This document shows positions 37,947 through 47,705 of a DNA stretch of 64,000 nucleotides, in pieces. The translations under genes and the position numbers were made by a program. Below the pieces are notes generated by a model, which saw only the letters and a list, made by a program, of their open reading frames with translations, had not been told where the DNA came from and ran no database searches. Position 1 is the stretch's first letter, and every line of letters begins with the position of its first letter. Origin of the DNA: Mycobacterium sp. GA-1199 (GTDB lineage Bacteria > Actinomycetota > Actinomycetes > Mycobacteriales > Mycobacteriaceae); assembly GCF_001500045.1 (NCBI RefSeq), contig NZ_LQIX01000009.1, forward strand, positions 50,737-114,736, given 5' to 3'.

Positions 37947-39031
37947 AGGTCATCGTCGAGGCGGACGGTGGCTCGCGCGGCAACCCGGGACCGGCGGGCT
38001 ATGGAGCGGTGGTCTGGTCGGCCGACCATGCCACCGTGTTCGCCGAGAGCAAGGAGGCGATCGGCCACGCCACCAACAACGTCGCCGAGTATCGCGGGCT
38101 GATCGCCGGTCTGAGCGAGGCCGCGAGCCTGCGCGCCACCGAGGTCGACGTGCTGATGGACTCCAAGCTTGTGGTGGAACAGATGTCAGGCCGGTGGAAG
38201 GTCAAGCACCCGGACATCGCAGTCCTGCATCAGCAGGCCACGGCGCTCGCCGCCCGATTCGAACGGGTCACCTACAAGTGGATACCGCGTGGGCAGAACA
38301 GCCACGCCGACCGGTTGGCCAACGAAGCGATGGATGCCGCGGCCGAAATGCCCTCGGGCGTCGAGGATTCAAAGCTACACCAGGCCCCCAACTCCACGGC
38401 GTGGAGCGGTGCGCGCGGTGCGCCGACGCGGTTCCTGCTGCTGCGCCACGGTCAGACCGAGTTGTCGGTCGACCGCCGATACTCCGGGCGCGGTAACCCG
38501 GCGCTGACCGAACTCGGGCGTCGTCAGGCCGAAGCCGCCGCGAGCTATCTCGGACAGCGCGGGGGTGTCGCGGCGGTTGTCACGTCACCGCTGCAGCGCG
38601 CGTACGACACCGCGGCGGCGGCGGCCAAGGTGCTCAGCCTGGACGTGGCCGTCGACGACGACCTCATCGAGACCGATTTCGGGGCCTGGGAGGGACTGAC
38701 GTTCGCCGAAGCGGCCGCACGCGACCCCGACCTACACCGGCGTTGGCTGCGCGACACCTCGCTGGCGCCCCCGGACGGCGAGAGCTTCGATGCCGCCGCA
38801 CAGCGGGTCGGCAGGGCACGGGCACGCATTCTCGCCGAGCACGCGGGGGAGACGGTGCTGGTGGTCTCGCACGTGACGCCGATCAAGACGCTACTGCGGA
38901 TGGCGCTCGACGGTGGCCCGAACATCCTGTTCCGGCTGCACCTCGATCTCGCGTCGCTGTCGATCGCCGAGTTCTATCCCGACGGTGCGGCGTCGGTGCG
39001 GTTGGTCAATCAGACGGCCTACCTGGATTAG
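37943..39031 (+). CDS. Bifunctional RNase HI / alpha-ribazole-phosphatase-like protein
   Basis: The 362-residue fusion has an N-terminal RNase HI (VEADGGSRGNPGPAGYG, TNNVAEYRGL, LMDSKLVVEQM, catalytic Asp/Glu set present), a linker near residue 140, and a C-terminal histidine phosphatase (LRHGQTELS, VSHVTPIKT). M. tuberculosis Rv2228c has the same fusion with RNase H activity and alpha-ribazole phosphatase (CobC-type) activity. It should remove RNA from RNA-DNA hybrids and act in B12 lower-ligand assembly. GTG start overlapping the upstream stop. Confidence 0.93.
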   Translation: MKVIVEADGGSRGNPGPAGYGAVVWSADHATVFAESKEAIGHATNNVAEYRGLIAGLSEAASLRATEVDVLMDSKLVVEQMSGRWKVKHPDIAVLHQQATALAARFERVTYKWIPRGQNSHADRLANEAMDAAAEMPSGVEDSKLHQAPNSTAWSGARGAPTRFLLLRHGQTELSVDRRYSGRGNPALTELGRRQAEAAASYLGQRGGVAAVVTSPLQRAYDTAAAAAKVLSLDVAVDDDLIETDFGAWEGLTFAEAAARDPDLHRRWLRDTSLAPPDGESFDAAAQRVGRARARILAEHAGETVLVVSHVTPIKTLLRMALDGGPNILFRLHLDLASLSIAEFYPDGAASVRLVNQTAYLD

Positions 39032-39597
39032 TCGTGTAGGTGCAGCCGCTCGCCGTGCGGCCCGAAGATGGTGATCGCCTCGACCGGACCGTCCACGACG
39101 CCGAACCAGTGCGGTGTCCAGGTCGAGAATTCCACGGCCTCACCGGGTTTCACCGTGAAGTCGCGTTCGCCCAGGATCAGCCGCAGTCGGCCGGACAGCA
39201 CGTACATCCAGTCCTGGCCTTCGTGCACCGGGAGTTCGGCGGGCGGGTTGCGCCGGCGGGCGCTGATCCGGATCTTGAATGCGTGCAAGCCGCCGGCGGC
39301 CTGGCGGGTCAACGGCCAGTACGTGATGCCGTGTGCGGTATGGGATCCGCTGCGCACGCGCGGATCCTCGGCTTCCGGTGCGCGCAGCAGGTCGTCGGTG
39401 CTCACCGCCAATGCCCCGGCCAGTCTCGGTAGGTGATCGAGGGCGAGGCGGCGCTTGCCGGACTCCAGTCGGCTCAGCGTCGACACGTCGATGTTCGACC
39501 GTCGGGCCACCTCGTCGAGCGTCAGGCCGTGCTGGGTGCGCAGTTCGCGCAGCCTGCGTCGCACCCGCGCGTCGACACCGTCGTCATTTGCCTGCAT
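39028..39597 (-). CDS. XRE-family regulator with C-terminal cupin sensor
   Basis: The 189-residue protein has an N-terminal XRE helix-turn-helix (TLDEVARRSNIDVSTLSRLESGKRR, residues 25-50). The C-terminal cupin (PVHEGQDWMYVLSGRLRLIL, DFTVKPGEAVEF) probably senses a small molecule. It is divergent from the flavoprotein/methyltransferase pair, a common arrangement in actinobacteria, so it probably controls them. ATG at 39597; its stop overlaps the upstream convergent gene by 4 bp. Confidence 0.85.
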   Translation of the reverse strand: MQANDDGVDARVRRRLRELRTQHGLTLDEVARRSNIDVSTLSRLESGKRRLALDHLPRLAGALAVSTDDLLRAPEAEDPRVRSGSHTAHGITYWPLTRQAAGGLHAFKIRISARRRNPPAELPVHEGQDWMYVLSGRLRLILGERDFTVKPGEAVEFSTWTPHWFGVVDGPVEAITIFGPHGERLHLHD

Positions 39598-39643
39598 GGC
39601 AAGAAAGCTTGGCAGTTTCTCGCGACGGCTGCAAGGTGGTCCC

Positions 39644-40589
39644 ATGGACAGAATTTGGGATTGCGTCGTCGTCGGGGGCGGCGCCGCCGGGTTGAGTGCC
39701 GCGCTGGTGCTGGGGCGGGCCCGTCGTCGCACACTGCTGATCGACGGCGGCGCACAGAGCAACCTCCCCGCGCACGGGATAGGCGGGCTTCTGGGCCACG
39801 ACGGCCGGCCGCCGGCGGAACTGTATGCGTTGGGACGCCAAGAGTTGTCGGCGTATCCCTCGGTCGAAGTGCGGACGGCGGAAGTCACCGGCGGGGACCG
39901 CGCCGACGAATCGTTTGTCCTGCGGTTGGACGACGGCGGGATCGAGCGGGCCAGGAGGGTGGTCTTGTCCACCGGTATGGAGTACCGGCCGCCGGCGCTT
40001 CCCGGGCTGGCGCAGTTGTGGGGTCGGTCCGCATTCCACTGCCCGTTCTGTCACGGCTGGGAAGTCCGCGATCAGCCGCTGGCCGTGCTGGCGCGCGGTG
40101 CACTCGACGCTGTTGTTGCGTCTCTGGAGCGACGACCTCGTCCTGCTCACCGATGGACCCAGCGATCTCGGTGGCGCACAGCGTGAACGGCTGACGGCCG
40201 CGGGTGTGACGGTGGACGAACGCGCGGTGGCCGAATTGTCCGGTGCCGATGGGAGTCTGGAGGCCGTGGTGTTCGCCGACGGCAGCCGGCTGCCCCGGAC
40301 GGGCATTCTGGTCGCGACGACGCTTCACCAACGCTCGTCGCTGGCCGAACAGCTCGGCGCCGCATCGGGCGAGTCGACACCGGTCGCGCACAATCCGGTT
40401 CACGTCGACGCGTTCTATCGCACCAGTGCGGGCGGGGTTTTCGCCGCCGGCGACCTGGTCGCCCAGATGCCGCAGGTGGCCGCCGCGCTGGCGGCCGGTT
40501 CGGCGGCGGCCGCCGCTGTCGTGCAGAGCCTGGTCGAGGAGGAGTTTCCAGCAGTTGTCCTGGAAGGGAGCGGACATGTCAACGCCTGA
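39644..40589 (+). pseudogene. Thioredoxin-reductase-like flavoprotein, frameshifted
   Basis: The first half begins MDRIWDCVVVGGGAAGLSAA (FAD site) and carries the redox pair CPFC in FHCPFCHGWEVRDQ. Near 40090-40100 the protein signal moves to another frame: after LAVLARG the second frame reads RAVHSTLLLRLWSDDLVLLTD and continues with TGILVATTLHQRS and SAGGVFAAGDLVAQMPQ to the stop at 40589. Together they make one reductase of about 310 residues, typical of the family. A small indel is needed to join them; a sequencing error is possible. The methyltransferase gene overlaps its end. Confidence 0.75.
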
Positions 40590-41202
40590 CGCCAAACAGC
40601 ATTGGGAAGAGCGCTATAGCGAACGCAACCGCATCTGGAGCGGGCGGGCCAACGTCCGTCTCGTCGAGGTGGTGTCGGACCTCGAGCCCGGCATCGCACT
40701 GGATCTGGGCAGCGGTGAGGGTGGTGACGCGATGTGGCTCGCCGACAAGGGATGGCGGGTCGTCGCCGTCGACATCGCCGACACCGCCTTGCGGCGTGCG
40801 GCCACCGATGCCGTCGCGCGCGGGGTAGGGGACCGGATCGACTTTCAGCAGCACGACCTGTCGCAGAGCTTCCCCGATGGCGAATTCGATTTGGTGAATG
40901 CGCAGTTCCTGCACTCCACGTTCCCGCTTGACCGGACGGCCATCTTCAGGGCGGCCGCGCGGGCGGTCCGGCCGGGTGGGATTCTGCTCATCGTCGATCA
41001 CGGCACACCGCCGCCGTGGCTTTCCGAACTTCATGATCACCACCACACGTTCACACCGCCCGAGGAGATCGTCGTCGCGCTGAATCTGCCTGATTCCGAA
41101 TGGCAACCGGCTCGGATCAGCACACCGATGCGTGAGGTCACCACACCGGACGGCGAGCCGGCGCTGTGGTCCGACAACATGATCGTGCTGCGGCGCCGGT
41201 AG
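40576..41202 (+). CDS. Class I SAM-dependent methyltransferase
   Basis: The 208-residue protein has the Rossmann motif LDLGSGEGGDAMWLA (near residue 36), VVAVDIADTALRRA, and an FDLVNAQFLHSTFP loop. It resembles small-molecule methyltransferases of the TehB/thiopurine type; the substrate is unknown. It overlaps the frameshifted flavoprotein by 14 bp. It is probably in the same unit and under control of the XRE-cupin regulator. Confidence 0.85.
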   Translation: MSTPDAKQHWEERYSERNRIWSGRANVRLVEVVSDLEPGIALDLGSGEGGDAMWLADKGWRVVAVDIADTALRRAATDAVARGVGDRIDFQQHDLSQSFPDGEFDLVNAQFLHSTFPLDRTAIFRAAARAVRPGGILLIVDHGTPPPWLSELHDHHHTFTPPEEIVVALNLPDSEWQPARISTPMREVTTPDGEPALWSDNMIVLRRR

Positions 41203-41205
41203 GAG

Positions 41206-41961
41206 CTATGCGGCGTCGTGGAAGATGAGCCCGAGCGTGTAGCGCTCACCTGAGCGCACCACGGACACGCCATGGCGCACCGGCGCGGCGGACCAACCGC
41301 GGGCCGATCGCACCGGCCGCTCTCGGGTGGTGAAGACGTAGCCGTGCCCGTGCGGCAACAGTGTGGAGGTACCGCGGGATTGAGCGCGGGGGCGTTGTTC
41401 GACCAGCAAGAACTCGCCGCCGGTGTGGTCGACACCCGGCTCGCTGAGATTGATCACAACCTGCAGAGGAAACACCAAGTCGCCGTATAGGTCTCGGTGC
41501 AGTGCATTCCAATCGCCCGGACCGTATTTGAGCATGAGCGCGGTCGACTTCGTCTGGCCTGCGGCGTGGCACAAGTCGAGCCAGTCGCCGAAGTCGTCCG
41601 GCCACGGCGTCGGTCTACCCAACCTGGACCACCAATCCCTCGCGATGGGGAGCAGCCGCGGGTACAAAGCCTGCCTGAGCGCCTCGACCACTTCGGGGTA
41701 GGGCTCGCGCAAATACCGGTACTTGCCTTGGCCGAACCGGTGCCTAGCCATGTCGATGGTGGAACGGAACAACTCGTCGGCGGTGTAAAGCCGCTTGAGC
41801 GTCGCGCCTTCACGCTTGGTGAGCAGCCGGGGCAGAAGGGCGCCCCCGGTCGCGTCGAGTTCGGCCTGGACGGCCTCCCAGTCGGCGGTGTCGACGCGAG
41901 TGTGCCATCGCGTATGCGCCATGTGGCGTTGCATACCCAGAAGACGCTCGCGGGGCGACAT
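41206..41961 (-). CDS. 2-oxoglutarate/Fe(II) oxygenase, prolyl-hydroxylase-like
   Basis: The 251-residue protein has the iron-binding HxD in ALHRDLYGD and a distal His in VRHGVSVVRSG. The 2OG-binding Arg follows in GERYTLGLIFHDA. The sequence TGGEFLLVEQRPRAQSR is typical of the 2OG oxygenases often annotated as prolyl 4-hydroxylases. Substrate unknown. It is convergent with the methyltransferase gene, separated by 3 bp. Confidence 0.85.
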   Translation of the reverse strand: MSPRERLLGMQRHMAHTRWHTRVDTADWEAVQAELDATGGALLPRLLTKREGATLKRLYTADELFRSTIDMARHRFGQGKYRYLREPYPEVVEALRQALYPRLLPIARDWWSRLGRPTPWPDDFGDWLDLCHAAGQTKSTALMLKYGPGDWNALHRDLYGDLVFPLQVVINLSEPGVDHTGGEFLLVEQRPRAQSRGTSTLLPHGHGYVFTTRERPVRSARGWSAAPVRHGVSVVRSGERYTLGLIFHDAA

Positions 41962-42049
41962 TCTGTGAGGTCATCCCCTAGCGGGAATTCATTCACAGGG
42001 CGCTGGTTTCGGCGTTCAGATTGTCGGGGGTGCGAGTAGTATCGAAAGT

Positions 42050-43537
42050 ATGTTCGAAGTGCCCTCGGATGCCGATCTGATCACCTTCATGGGTGAAGAG
42101 GCGCGCGAGGAGTCGGCGGCCATGGGGAGGCGGCTGCAACTAGTGGGCGATCTGTTCGCCCGGCGCAATCCGGAGATGGTGGAGTCGCGGTTCTACGTCG
42201 CCGATGCGATCGCCGCAGTGGCGGCCGAGATCGCGCCGGTGCAGAACATCAGCCATGCCCGCGCGGTCGGTCAGGTCCAGGTCGCGATCGCGCTGCGGGA
42301 TCGGCTGCCGCAGGTGCTCAGACGGTTCTGTCGGGGAATGATCGACTACCGGATGGTCTCAACGATCGTCGCGCGCACCGAGAATGTCGACGACGACGTC
42401 ATGGTAAGACTGGACGAGGCGTTGGCCTGGCGGGTCGAGAAGTGGATGAAGCTGTCGAAGCCCAAACTGCGTGACCGCATCGATATGTTCATCGCCGACT
42501 TCGATCCGGCCGCGGTCCGAGTGCCGCCGGAAGCCGATAAGCATCGCTACGTCGACGTCAGTCCCGCCGACTGTGCCGGATCGGCGTTTCTCGCGGGCAG
42601 GCTGCGCGCCGAAGACGGTGCGGCCTTGACTGCACGGTTGGATGCGTTGGCGGCCACCGTGTGCGAGAACGATCCGCGGACGGTCGCCCAGCGTCGCGCC
42701 GACGCCTGCGGTCCGCTGGCGCGGCTCGAGGCCACGCTGGCCTGCCGGTGTGGATCCGACGACTGTCCCGCGCGCACCGAGCGTGCCGCGGCGTCCGCAG
42801 CGGTGATCCATCTTCTGGCCGAACAAGCCACCGTCGATGGAACCAGCGACAAGCCGGGATATCTAAGCGGTTTCGGGGTGCTGCCCGCCGAGTCGGTGCG
42901 CGACCTGGCGCGTCACGCCGAACTCAAGCCGGTGCACGTACCGGCCGGCAATGCCGCTGCAGACCTCGGAGATCGCCCGAGTGCGGGGGATCGCACCAGC
43001 GCGAGCGCACGACCGAGCGCCGGGTATCGCCCGAGCGCCAAGTTGACCGAGTTCCTGCAGTGGCGGGACATGACGTGCCGTTGGCCCGGATGCGACAAGC
43101 CGGTGTCGAGATGCGATGTGGACCATACGGTGCCGTGGCCCTTCGGTCCGACGCATCCGTCGAATACCAAGCACTACTGCCGCGTTCATCATCTGCTCAA
43201 GACGTTCTATGGCGGCAGTGGTGGTTGGCGTGATGAGCAATTACCCGACGGCACAATCATTCTGACCGCTCCGACCGGACACGTGTACCGATCGGAACCC
43301 CACGGCGCGAGAATGTTTCCCACGCTCGGGCAATCGACCGGCGCGCTCGAGGTCAAGACGCCTCCGCCGGAGAACCCCGACCGCATGGCAATGATGCCGC
43401 GCCGCAGGCAAACTCGCGAAGAGGCCCGCCGTGACCGCATCAATACCGAACGACGAAGACGTAGCGAACTGATCGGCGAAGAGCAGCGACAACATCTGGC
43501 GTGGCTCGCGGCGAACTACAAGCCGCCGCCGTTCTGA
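42050..43537 (+). CDS. HNH endonuclease-domain protein with DUF222 (13E12-type)
   Basis: The 495-residue protein has an N-terminal DUF222 region (PVQNISHARAVGQVQVA, RVEKWMKLSKPKLRDRID) and a C-terminal HNH motif (CRWPGCDKPVSRCDVDHTVPW... KHYCRVHHLLK). These are common multicopy actinobacterial proteins, some carried on 13E12-type elements; function is unclear. Between residues 305 and 327 a run of degenerate RPSAGxR-like repeats is inserted before the usual GYRPSAKLTEFL. ATG start, no clear operon partner. Confidence 0.85.
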   Translation: MFEVPSDADLITFMGEEAREESAAMGRRLQLVGDLFARRNPEMVESRFYVADAIAAVAAEIAPVQNISHARAVGQVQVAIALRDRLPQVLRRFCRGMIDYRMVSTIVARTENVDDDVMVRLDEALAWRVEKWMKLSKPKLRDRIDMFIADFDPAAVRVPPEADKHRYVDVSPADCAGSAFLAGRLRAEDGAALTARLDALAATVCENDPRTVAQRRADACGPLARLEATLACRCGSDDCPARTERAAASAAVIHLLAEQATVDGTSDKPGYLSGFGVLPAESVRDLARHAELKPVHVPAGNAAADLGDRPSAGDRTSASARPSAGYRPSAKLTEFLQWRDMTCRWPGCDKPVSRCDVDHTVPWPFGPTHPSNTKHYCRVHHLLKTFYGGSGGWRDEQLPDGTIILTAPTGHVYRSEPHGARMFPTLGQSTGALEVKTPPPENPDRMAMMPRRRQTREEARRDRINTERRRRSELIGEEQRQHLAWLAANYKPPPF

Positions 43538-43679
43538 ACTCGGCGTCACGCACATCTCGCCGGCAGGTCAATTGATCATGAAATTGATGAACCTGCCAAT
43601 TTCCCGTCCCCGCCGCTCTAAGCTCGTGGCCAGATCTTGCCTCATGTTTCGGACGAGCGACCGTAGGAGACAGGAGTCG

Positions 43680-44366
43680 ATGAAGAATCTCCCTGTAGGA
43701 ACGACGGCCGGCCTCTGCGCCGTTGCTCTGAGCTTTGGGCTTGTGGCCTGCGGTTCCAGCGATGACACGGCGGCCACGACAACCACCTCAGCGACGAGCA
43801 CGACCGGCACGTCGGCCGCACCCAGTCCCCAGGCCGACGACGACGAGACCATCAACGAGTACATCACCGACAGCGGAATCGCGGAAACGCCGATCAGACC
43901 AGGTGAACCGGGAACTCCCGACTTCGATTTCCCCATTCCACCCCAATGGAGTGACGCGGGGGAGGCGACGCCGGAATGGGCCTACGGAGCCATCGTCTAC
44001 GACAACCCCAAGGACCCCAACGATCCGCCCGACATGTACGCGATCGCTTCCAAACTCACCGGCAACGTCGATGCGGCGAAAATCTTCGAGTACGCGCCGG
44101 AGCAACTGGAGGACATGGCCGAGTTCAAACCATTGGCAGAACCGACGAGGGGCTCCTTCGGCGGCTTCGACTCGATTTCGTTCGCCGGCACGTTCATGGA
44201 CAACGGCAAGCCGCGATTCGTCGCCCAGAAGACCGTCGTTGTGCCGGGAGCCGACGGCTTGTTCGTCCTGCAGCTGAATGCGGACAGCCTCGAGAGTGAG
44301 CAGAACGTGGTGCTCGATGCCATCAAGGTGATCGATGAACAGACGACGATCAGGCCGCCGTCGTGA
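43680..44366 (+). CDS. Lipoprotein of the LpqN/LpqT type
   Basis: The 228-residue protein begins with a signal peptide and lipobox LVACGSS (Cys about residue 24), then a Thr/Ser-rich spacer and a globular domain of about 180 residues. The pattern FDFPIPPQWSDAG, AIVYDNPKDPNDPP and FVAQKTVVVPGADGLFVLQL matches mycobacterial LpqN-family lipoproteins. The function of that family is not settled; some bind other cell-envelope proteins. An AGGAG site precedes the ATG at 43680. Confidence 0.75.
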   Translation: MKNLPVGTTAGLCAVALSFGLVACGSSDDTAATTTTSATSTTGTSAAPSPQADDDETINEYITDSGIAETPIRPGEPGTPDFDFPIPPQWSDAGEATPEWAYGAIVYDNPKDPNDPPDMYAIASKLTGNVDAAKIFEYAPEQLEDMAEFKPLAEPTRGSFGGFDSISFAGTFMDNGKPRFVAQKTVVVPGADGLFVLQLNADSLESEQNVVLDAIKVIDEQTTIRPPS

Positions 44367-44419
44367 CCACCGGCATCCGAAACCCATGGACCCCCGCTTA
44401 CCGACGGAGACGCATCGCT

Positions 44420-44731
44420 ATGAGAATCCGGACATCGGCTACAGGCATCCTGGCTTCGGTGTGCAGCGCCGTGCTGCTCTCGACCTCCCTGGTGACCGCG
44501 CCTGCGGCGCAGGCGCAATGTACGGCCGGCGAGGTGTGGGACCAGCGCACCGGGGTGTGCTGGGACCAGTCGCAGACCTCACTGGGGGTATCGGGCACCG
44601 GCGGCTGGTGCAAGCCGGGCAGGATCGGATTGTGTATCGCGGCCTGGCAGAACTCGCAGGTCCCCGGCGCGAACATCAAGCCCGCTCCGCCCGCGGGGCC
44701 GGCGCCACGTTCGACGTGGCCCCGCGGCTGA
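44420..44731 (+). CDS. Small secreted protein with conserved Cys pattern
   Basis: The 103-residue product has an N-terminal signal peptide (cleavage after TAPAAQA) and a short mature part with four cysteines (CTAGEVWDQRTGVCWDQ, then GWCKPG and LCIAAW) and a Pro-rich tail. This resembles short actinobacterial exported proteins of unknown role. An in-frame GTG at 44363, overlapping the lipoprotein stop, is an alternative start, but it would place 19 basic residues before the signal peptide. Confidence 0.65.
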   Translation: MRIRTSATGILASVCSAVLLSTSLVTAPAAQAQCTAGEVWDQRTGVCWDQSQTSLGVSGTGGWCKPGRIGLCIAAWQNSQVPGANIKPAPPAGPAPRSTWPRG

Positions 44732-44753
44732 CGCCACGCGTGGAAGAACGCCG

Positions 44754-45191
44754 TCACCCCGTGACGGCAGAGATGTCGGCGAGCTGGGTCAGGCGCACGC
44801 TGTTGCCCGACGGATCCCGGAACCCGCAGTCTATGCCGTAGGGCATCTCGTGCGGCTCCTCGGTGAATTCCACTCCGCGCGAACGCATTTCCTCATAGGA
44901 GGCCTGGCAGTTCTCGGTGGTGAGGAACACCGTGCCCGCGAATCCCTTGGCGGTCAGGTCCAGCACCTGCTCACGGGTCGGCGGGTCCATGACCGGTTCA
45001 CCCGGCACGGCCATCAGCACGATCGACACGTCGTCCTGGCCCGGCGGGCCGACGGTCAGCCACCGAAAGATGCCGTCGACATCAGGCAGCGAAACATCCT
45101 GCCGCACTTCCATACCGACCTTCTCGGTCCAGAACCTCAGTGCCACTTCTTGGTCGTGAACCCACAGGTGGGCGCTTGCGATTTTGATCAT
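44754..45191 (-). CDS. VOC/glyoxalase-family protein
   Basis: The 145-residue protein has two beta-alpha-beta-beta-beta units typical of VOC proteins: SAHLWVHDQEVALRFWTEKVGMEV, then PYGIDCGFRDPSGNSVRLTQL at the end. Metal-binding His/Glu positions are only partly visible. The substrate is not predictable. It is followed, 9 bp upstream on the same strand, by an AraC regulator and is probably controlled by it. Confidence 0.85.
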   Translation of the reverse strand: MIKIASAHLWVHDQEVALRFWTEKVGMEVRQDVSLPDVDGIFRWLTVGPPGQDDVSIVLMAVPGEPVMDPPTREQVLDLTAKGFAGTVFLTTENCQASYEEMRSRGVEFTEEPHEMPYGIDCGFRDPSGNSVRLTQLADISAVTG

Positions 45192-45200
45192 GGCTCGACG

Positions 45201-45656
45201 CTACGGCCGCGCGGCTTTCCGCGTCTTCTCCCCGTGTGCTGTCTTGCGCACCCGACTGTCGGCGGGCGGCCGAGTGTCGCGTTTGAGGATGCAACTCGGG
45301 ATCCGGGCATGGATGGCCGCGGGTGGCAGGCTCGCGCGGTATGCGGCCGGGGGCAGTCCGTACACGCGGGCGAAGCTGGTGGTGAACGACCCCACGCTCT
45401 GTAGCCCCACCATCACGCAGATGTCGGCGACCGAGCGGTCGGTGTAGCGCAGCAGCGCGGCTGCGCGTTCCAGACGCCGGGTCTGCAGGTAAGCCCGCGG
45501 TGTCTCGCCGAAGGTGCGGGTGAACATCCGACTGAAGTGCGCACGCGACAGTCCGGCGGCCGCGGCGAGGTCGTCGACGGTGATCGCCTCGGCGTACCGA
45601 GCGTCGACCAGATCTTTGGCGCGCAGCAGATAGCGCGCCGGAGGCACCTGCGCCAT
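45201..45656 (-). CDS. AraC-family transcriptional regulator (DNA-binding domain only)
   Basis: The 151-residue protein is little more than the AraC HTH domain: ITVDDLAAAAGLSRAHFSRMFTRTFGETP and a second helix pair VADICVMVGLQSVGSFTTSFARVYG. A 45-residue C-terminal tail is basic and low in structure. Start was set at MAQVPPARYLLRAKD. An upstream in-frame extension to 45779 looks non-coding. It precedes the VOC gene by 9 bp; a local regulator of that gene is likely. Confidence 0.8.
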   Translation of the reverse strand: MAQVPPARYLLRAKDLVDARYAEAITVDDLAAAAGLSRAHFSRMFTRTFGETPRAYLQTRRLERAAALLRYTDRSVADICVMVGLQSVGSFTTSFARVYGLPPAAYRASLPPAAIHARIPSCILKRDTRPPADSRVRKTAHGEKTRKAARP

Positions 45657-46148
<492 letters not shown>

Positions 46149-47630
46149 TCACCGCGCCTTGCGCACCGCCTTGGCGAGCTTCTTGAGTGCCCCGTCCAAC
46201 TGCTCTCGCGAGCGATGCGCGAGTTCCTCCTCCATCCGGAAGAGCAGACCATAGGTGAACGTGTCCTCGCCTGCGGCATGCGCGACATCGGCCTGCTGGC
46301 GGAGGTGAGTCCGGCTCACGACGCTGTCCTGGTGGTCGCCGAGCAGCGACTGAATGCTCTTGGCCCGATCCGAGACCTTGGACTCGCCGGTCGCGGCGGC
46401 TGTATAGCGAAGACGTTTGGCGCCCTTGCGGATTCGGTGCAACGCCTCGTCTTTGTCCTCGTCGGCTTCGGCGGCGGCCGCGGTCTTCGCCGCTTTGCGC
46501 ACACGCTTGTAGGCCGCGTCGATCGTCGCCTGTGTGCGCTCGTCCTCGTCCTGCGACAGCACCGGCTCCGCGGCCACCAGCCCCTCGAGCGCGTCGAGCA
46601 GCCGGAAGTAACGCTGCGAACGCATCGCGATCAGCGACCGGCGCAGTCCAGCCGCGTAGCGGCGCTCGGCCCCGTCGACCAGCCGCTCGCGCACCGGGCC
46701 GCGGATCAACTCCGCGGGCAGCTCATCGAGGGCCTTCTCGTAGCGTTCGGCCAGCACTTCGGCGTCGCGCGCCACTCCCAGAATCCCGGCCAGCTGCTTG
46801 AGCTCGTCCAGAATCCAGGCGTCGTCGGAGATGCCGAACGCATCCCGGGAGGTTTGCAGCAGGCTGCGGATCTTGCGTGTCGTGACCCGCATCTGGTGCA
46901 CCGAGTCCGGCACGTCGGCGCGCACCGCTCGGTCCCACTCGATCAGCTGCTCGACCTGTTCGGCCACCGCCCGGTGCACGGCGTCGGCCGGTCGCACAGC
47001 GTCCTCCGGCGCCGAGGATTCCGCCAGCACACGCGCCAGCTTCGAACCGCTGGCCGCGGGTTCGGCGCCGGCATCGATCAGCCGGTTCGACAGCCGGTCG
47101 AGCAGTTCCCGGTCGGCGCCGTCGGTCAGTTCGAGTTCCCATTCGCGCCACGCCTGCTCCGGGCCGCCGGGCTCGGCCGACGCGGTCACCTGGTCGTCGC
47201 AGAACTCCGCGATCGGCGTCCCGTCGGGGCCGTAGAGCATGTTGACGATGCGCCGGGTCGAGATGCGTGCGACCGGGCGCAAGGGATGGTCGCGCACGAT
47301 GGCCAGCACGACGTCGCGCAGCGCCTCGGGCACCTCGCTCGCATCGCCGAGGGGCTCCCTGACCTCAGTACGGGCGTCCGGGCCGGCGGGAAGTTTGAGA
47401 TGCCACCCTTCGTCGGGCCCCCCGGTGCGCCTGCGCAGCGTGATACGCCGCGTCGCGAGGTCGTGATCGGGGGTGTCGAAGTAGACGGCTTCGAGGTGGT
47501 GCGCCGGCGATCCTTCGACCCTGGCGACCGCCGACAACCCTTCGAACGACGGCGACACGGTCGACTCGCCGACGTCGAACTTACGCTCGACCTCCAAATG
47601 CCGCGTCGCCTTGTCGCTGGATTTACCCAT
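46149..47630 (-). CDS. CYTH-CHAD domain protein
   Basis: The 493-residue protein has an N-terminal CYTH domain (HLEVERKFDVGE, EAVYFDTPDHDLA, LRRRTGGPDEGWHLKLPAG) and a C-terminal CHAD domain (VHQMRVTTRKIRSLLQTSRD and LHRIRKGAKRLRYTA, His and Arg/Lys-rich). CYTH folds hydrolyse or bind triphosphates; CHAD binds polyphosphate. The gene corresponds in place to Rv2226. The ATG at 47630 gives the usual start MGKSSDKA; in-frame sequence further upstream is not coding-like. Confidence 0.9.
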   Translation of the reverse strand: MGKSSDKATRHLEVERKFDVGESTVSPSFEGLSAVARVEGSPAHHLEAVYFDTPDHDLATRRITLRRRTGGPDEGWHLKLPAGPDARTEVREPLGDASEVPEALRDVVLAIVRDHPLRPVARISTRRIVNMLYGPDGTPIAEFCDDQVTASAEPGGPEQAWREWELELTDGADRELLDRLSNRLIDAGAEPAASGSKLARVLAESSAPEDAVRPADAVHRAVAEQVEQLIEWDRAVRADVPDSVHQMRVTTRKIRSLLQTSRDAFGISDDAWILDELKQLAGILGVARDAEVLAERYEKALDELPAELIRGPVRERLVDGAERRYAAGLRRSLIAMRSQRYFRLLDALEGLVAAEPVLSQDEDERTQATIDAAYKRVRKAAKTAAAAEADEDKDEALHRIRKGAKRLRYTAAATGESKVSDRAKSIQSLLGDHQDSVVSRTHLRQQADVAHAAGEDTFTYGLLFRMEEELAHRSREQLDGALKKLAKAVRKAR

Positions 47631-47705
47631 GGTGCGAGACAGATTGCCACACGTACGTGAACACGGGGGAACAGATGCCCAGCACAGAGACGATAGTGTC
47701 CCCCT

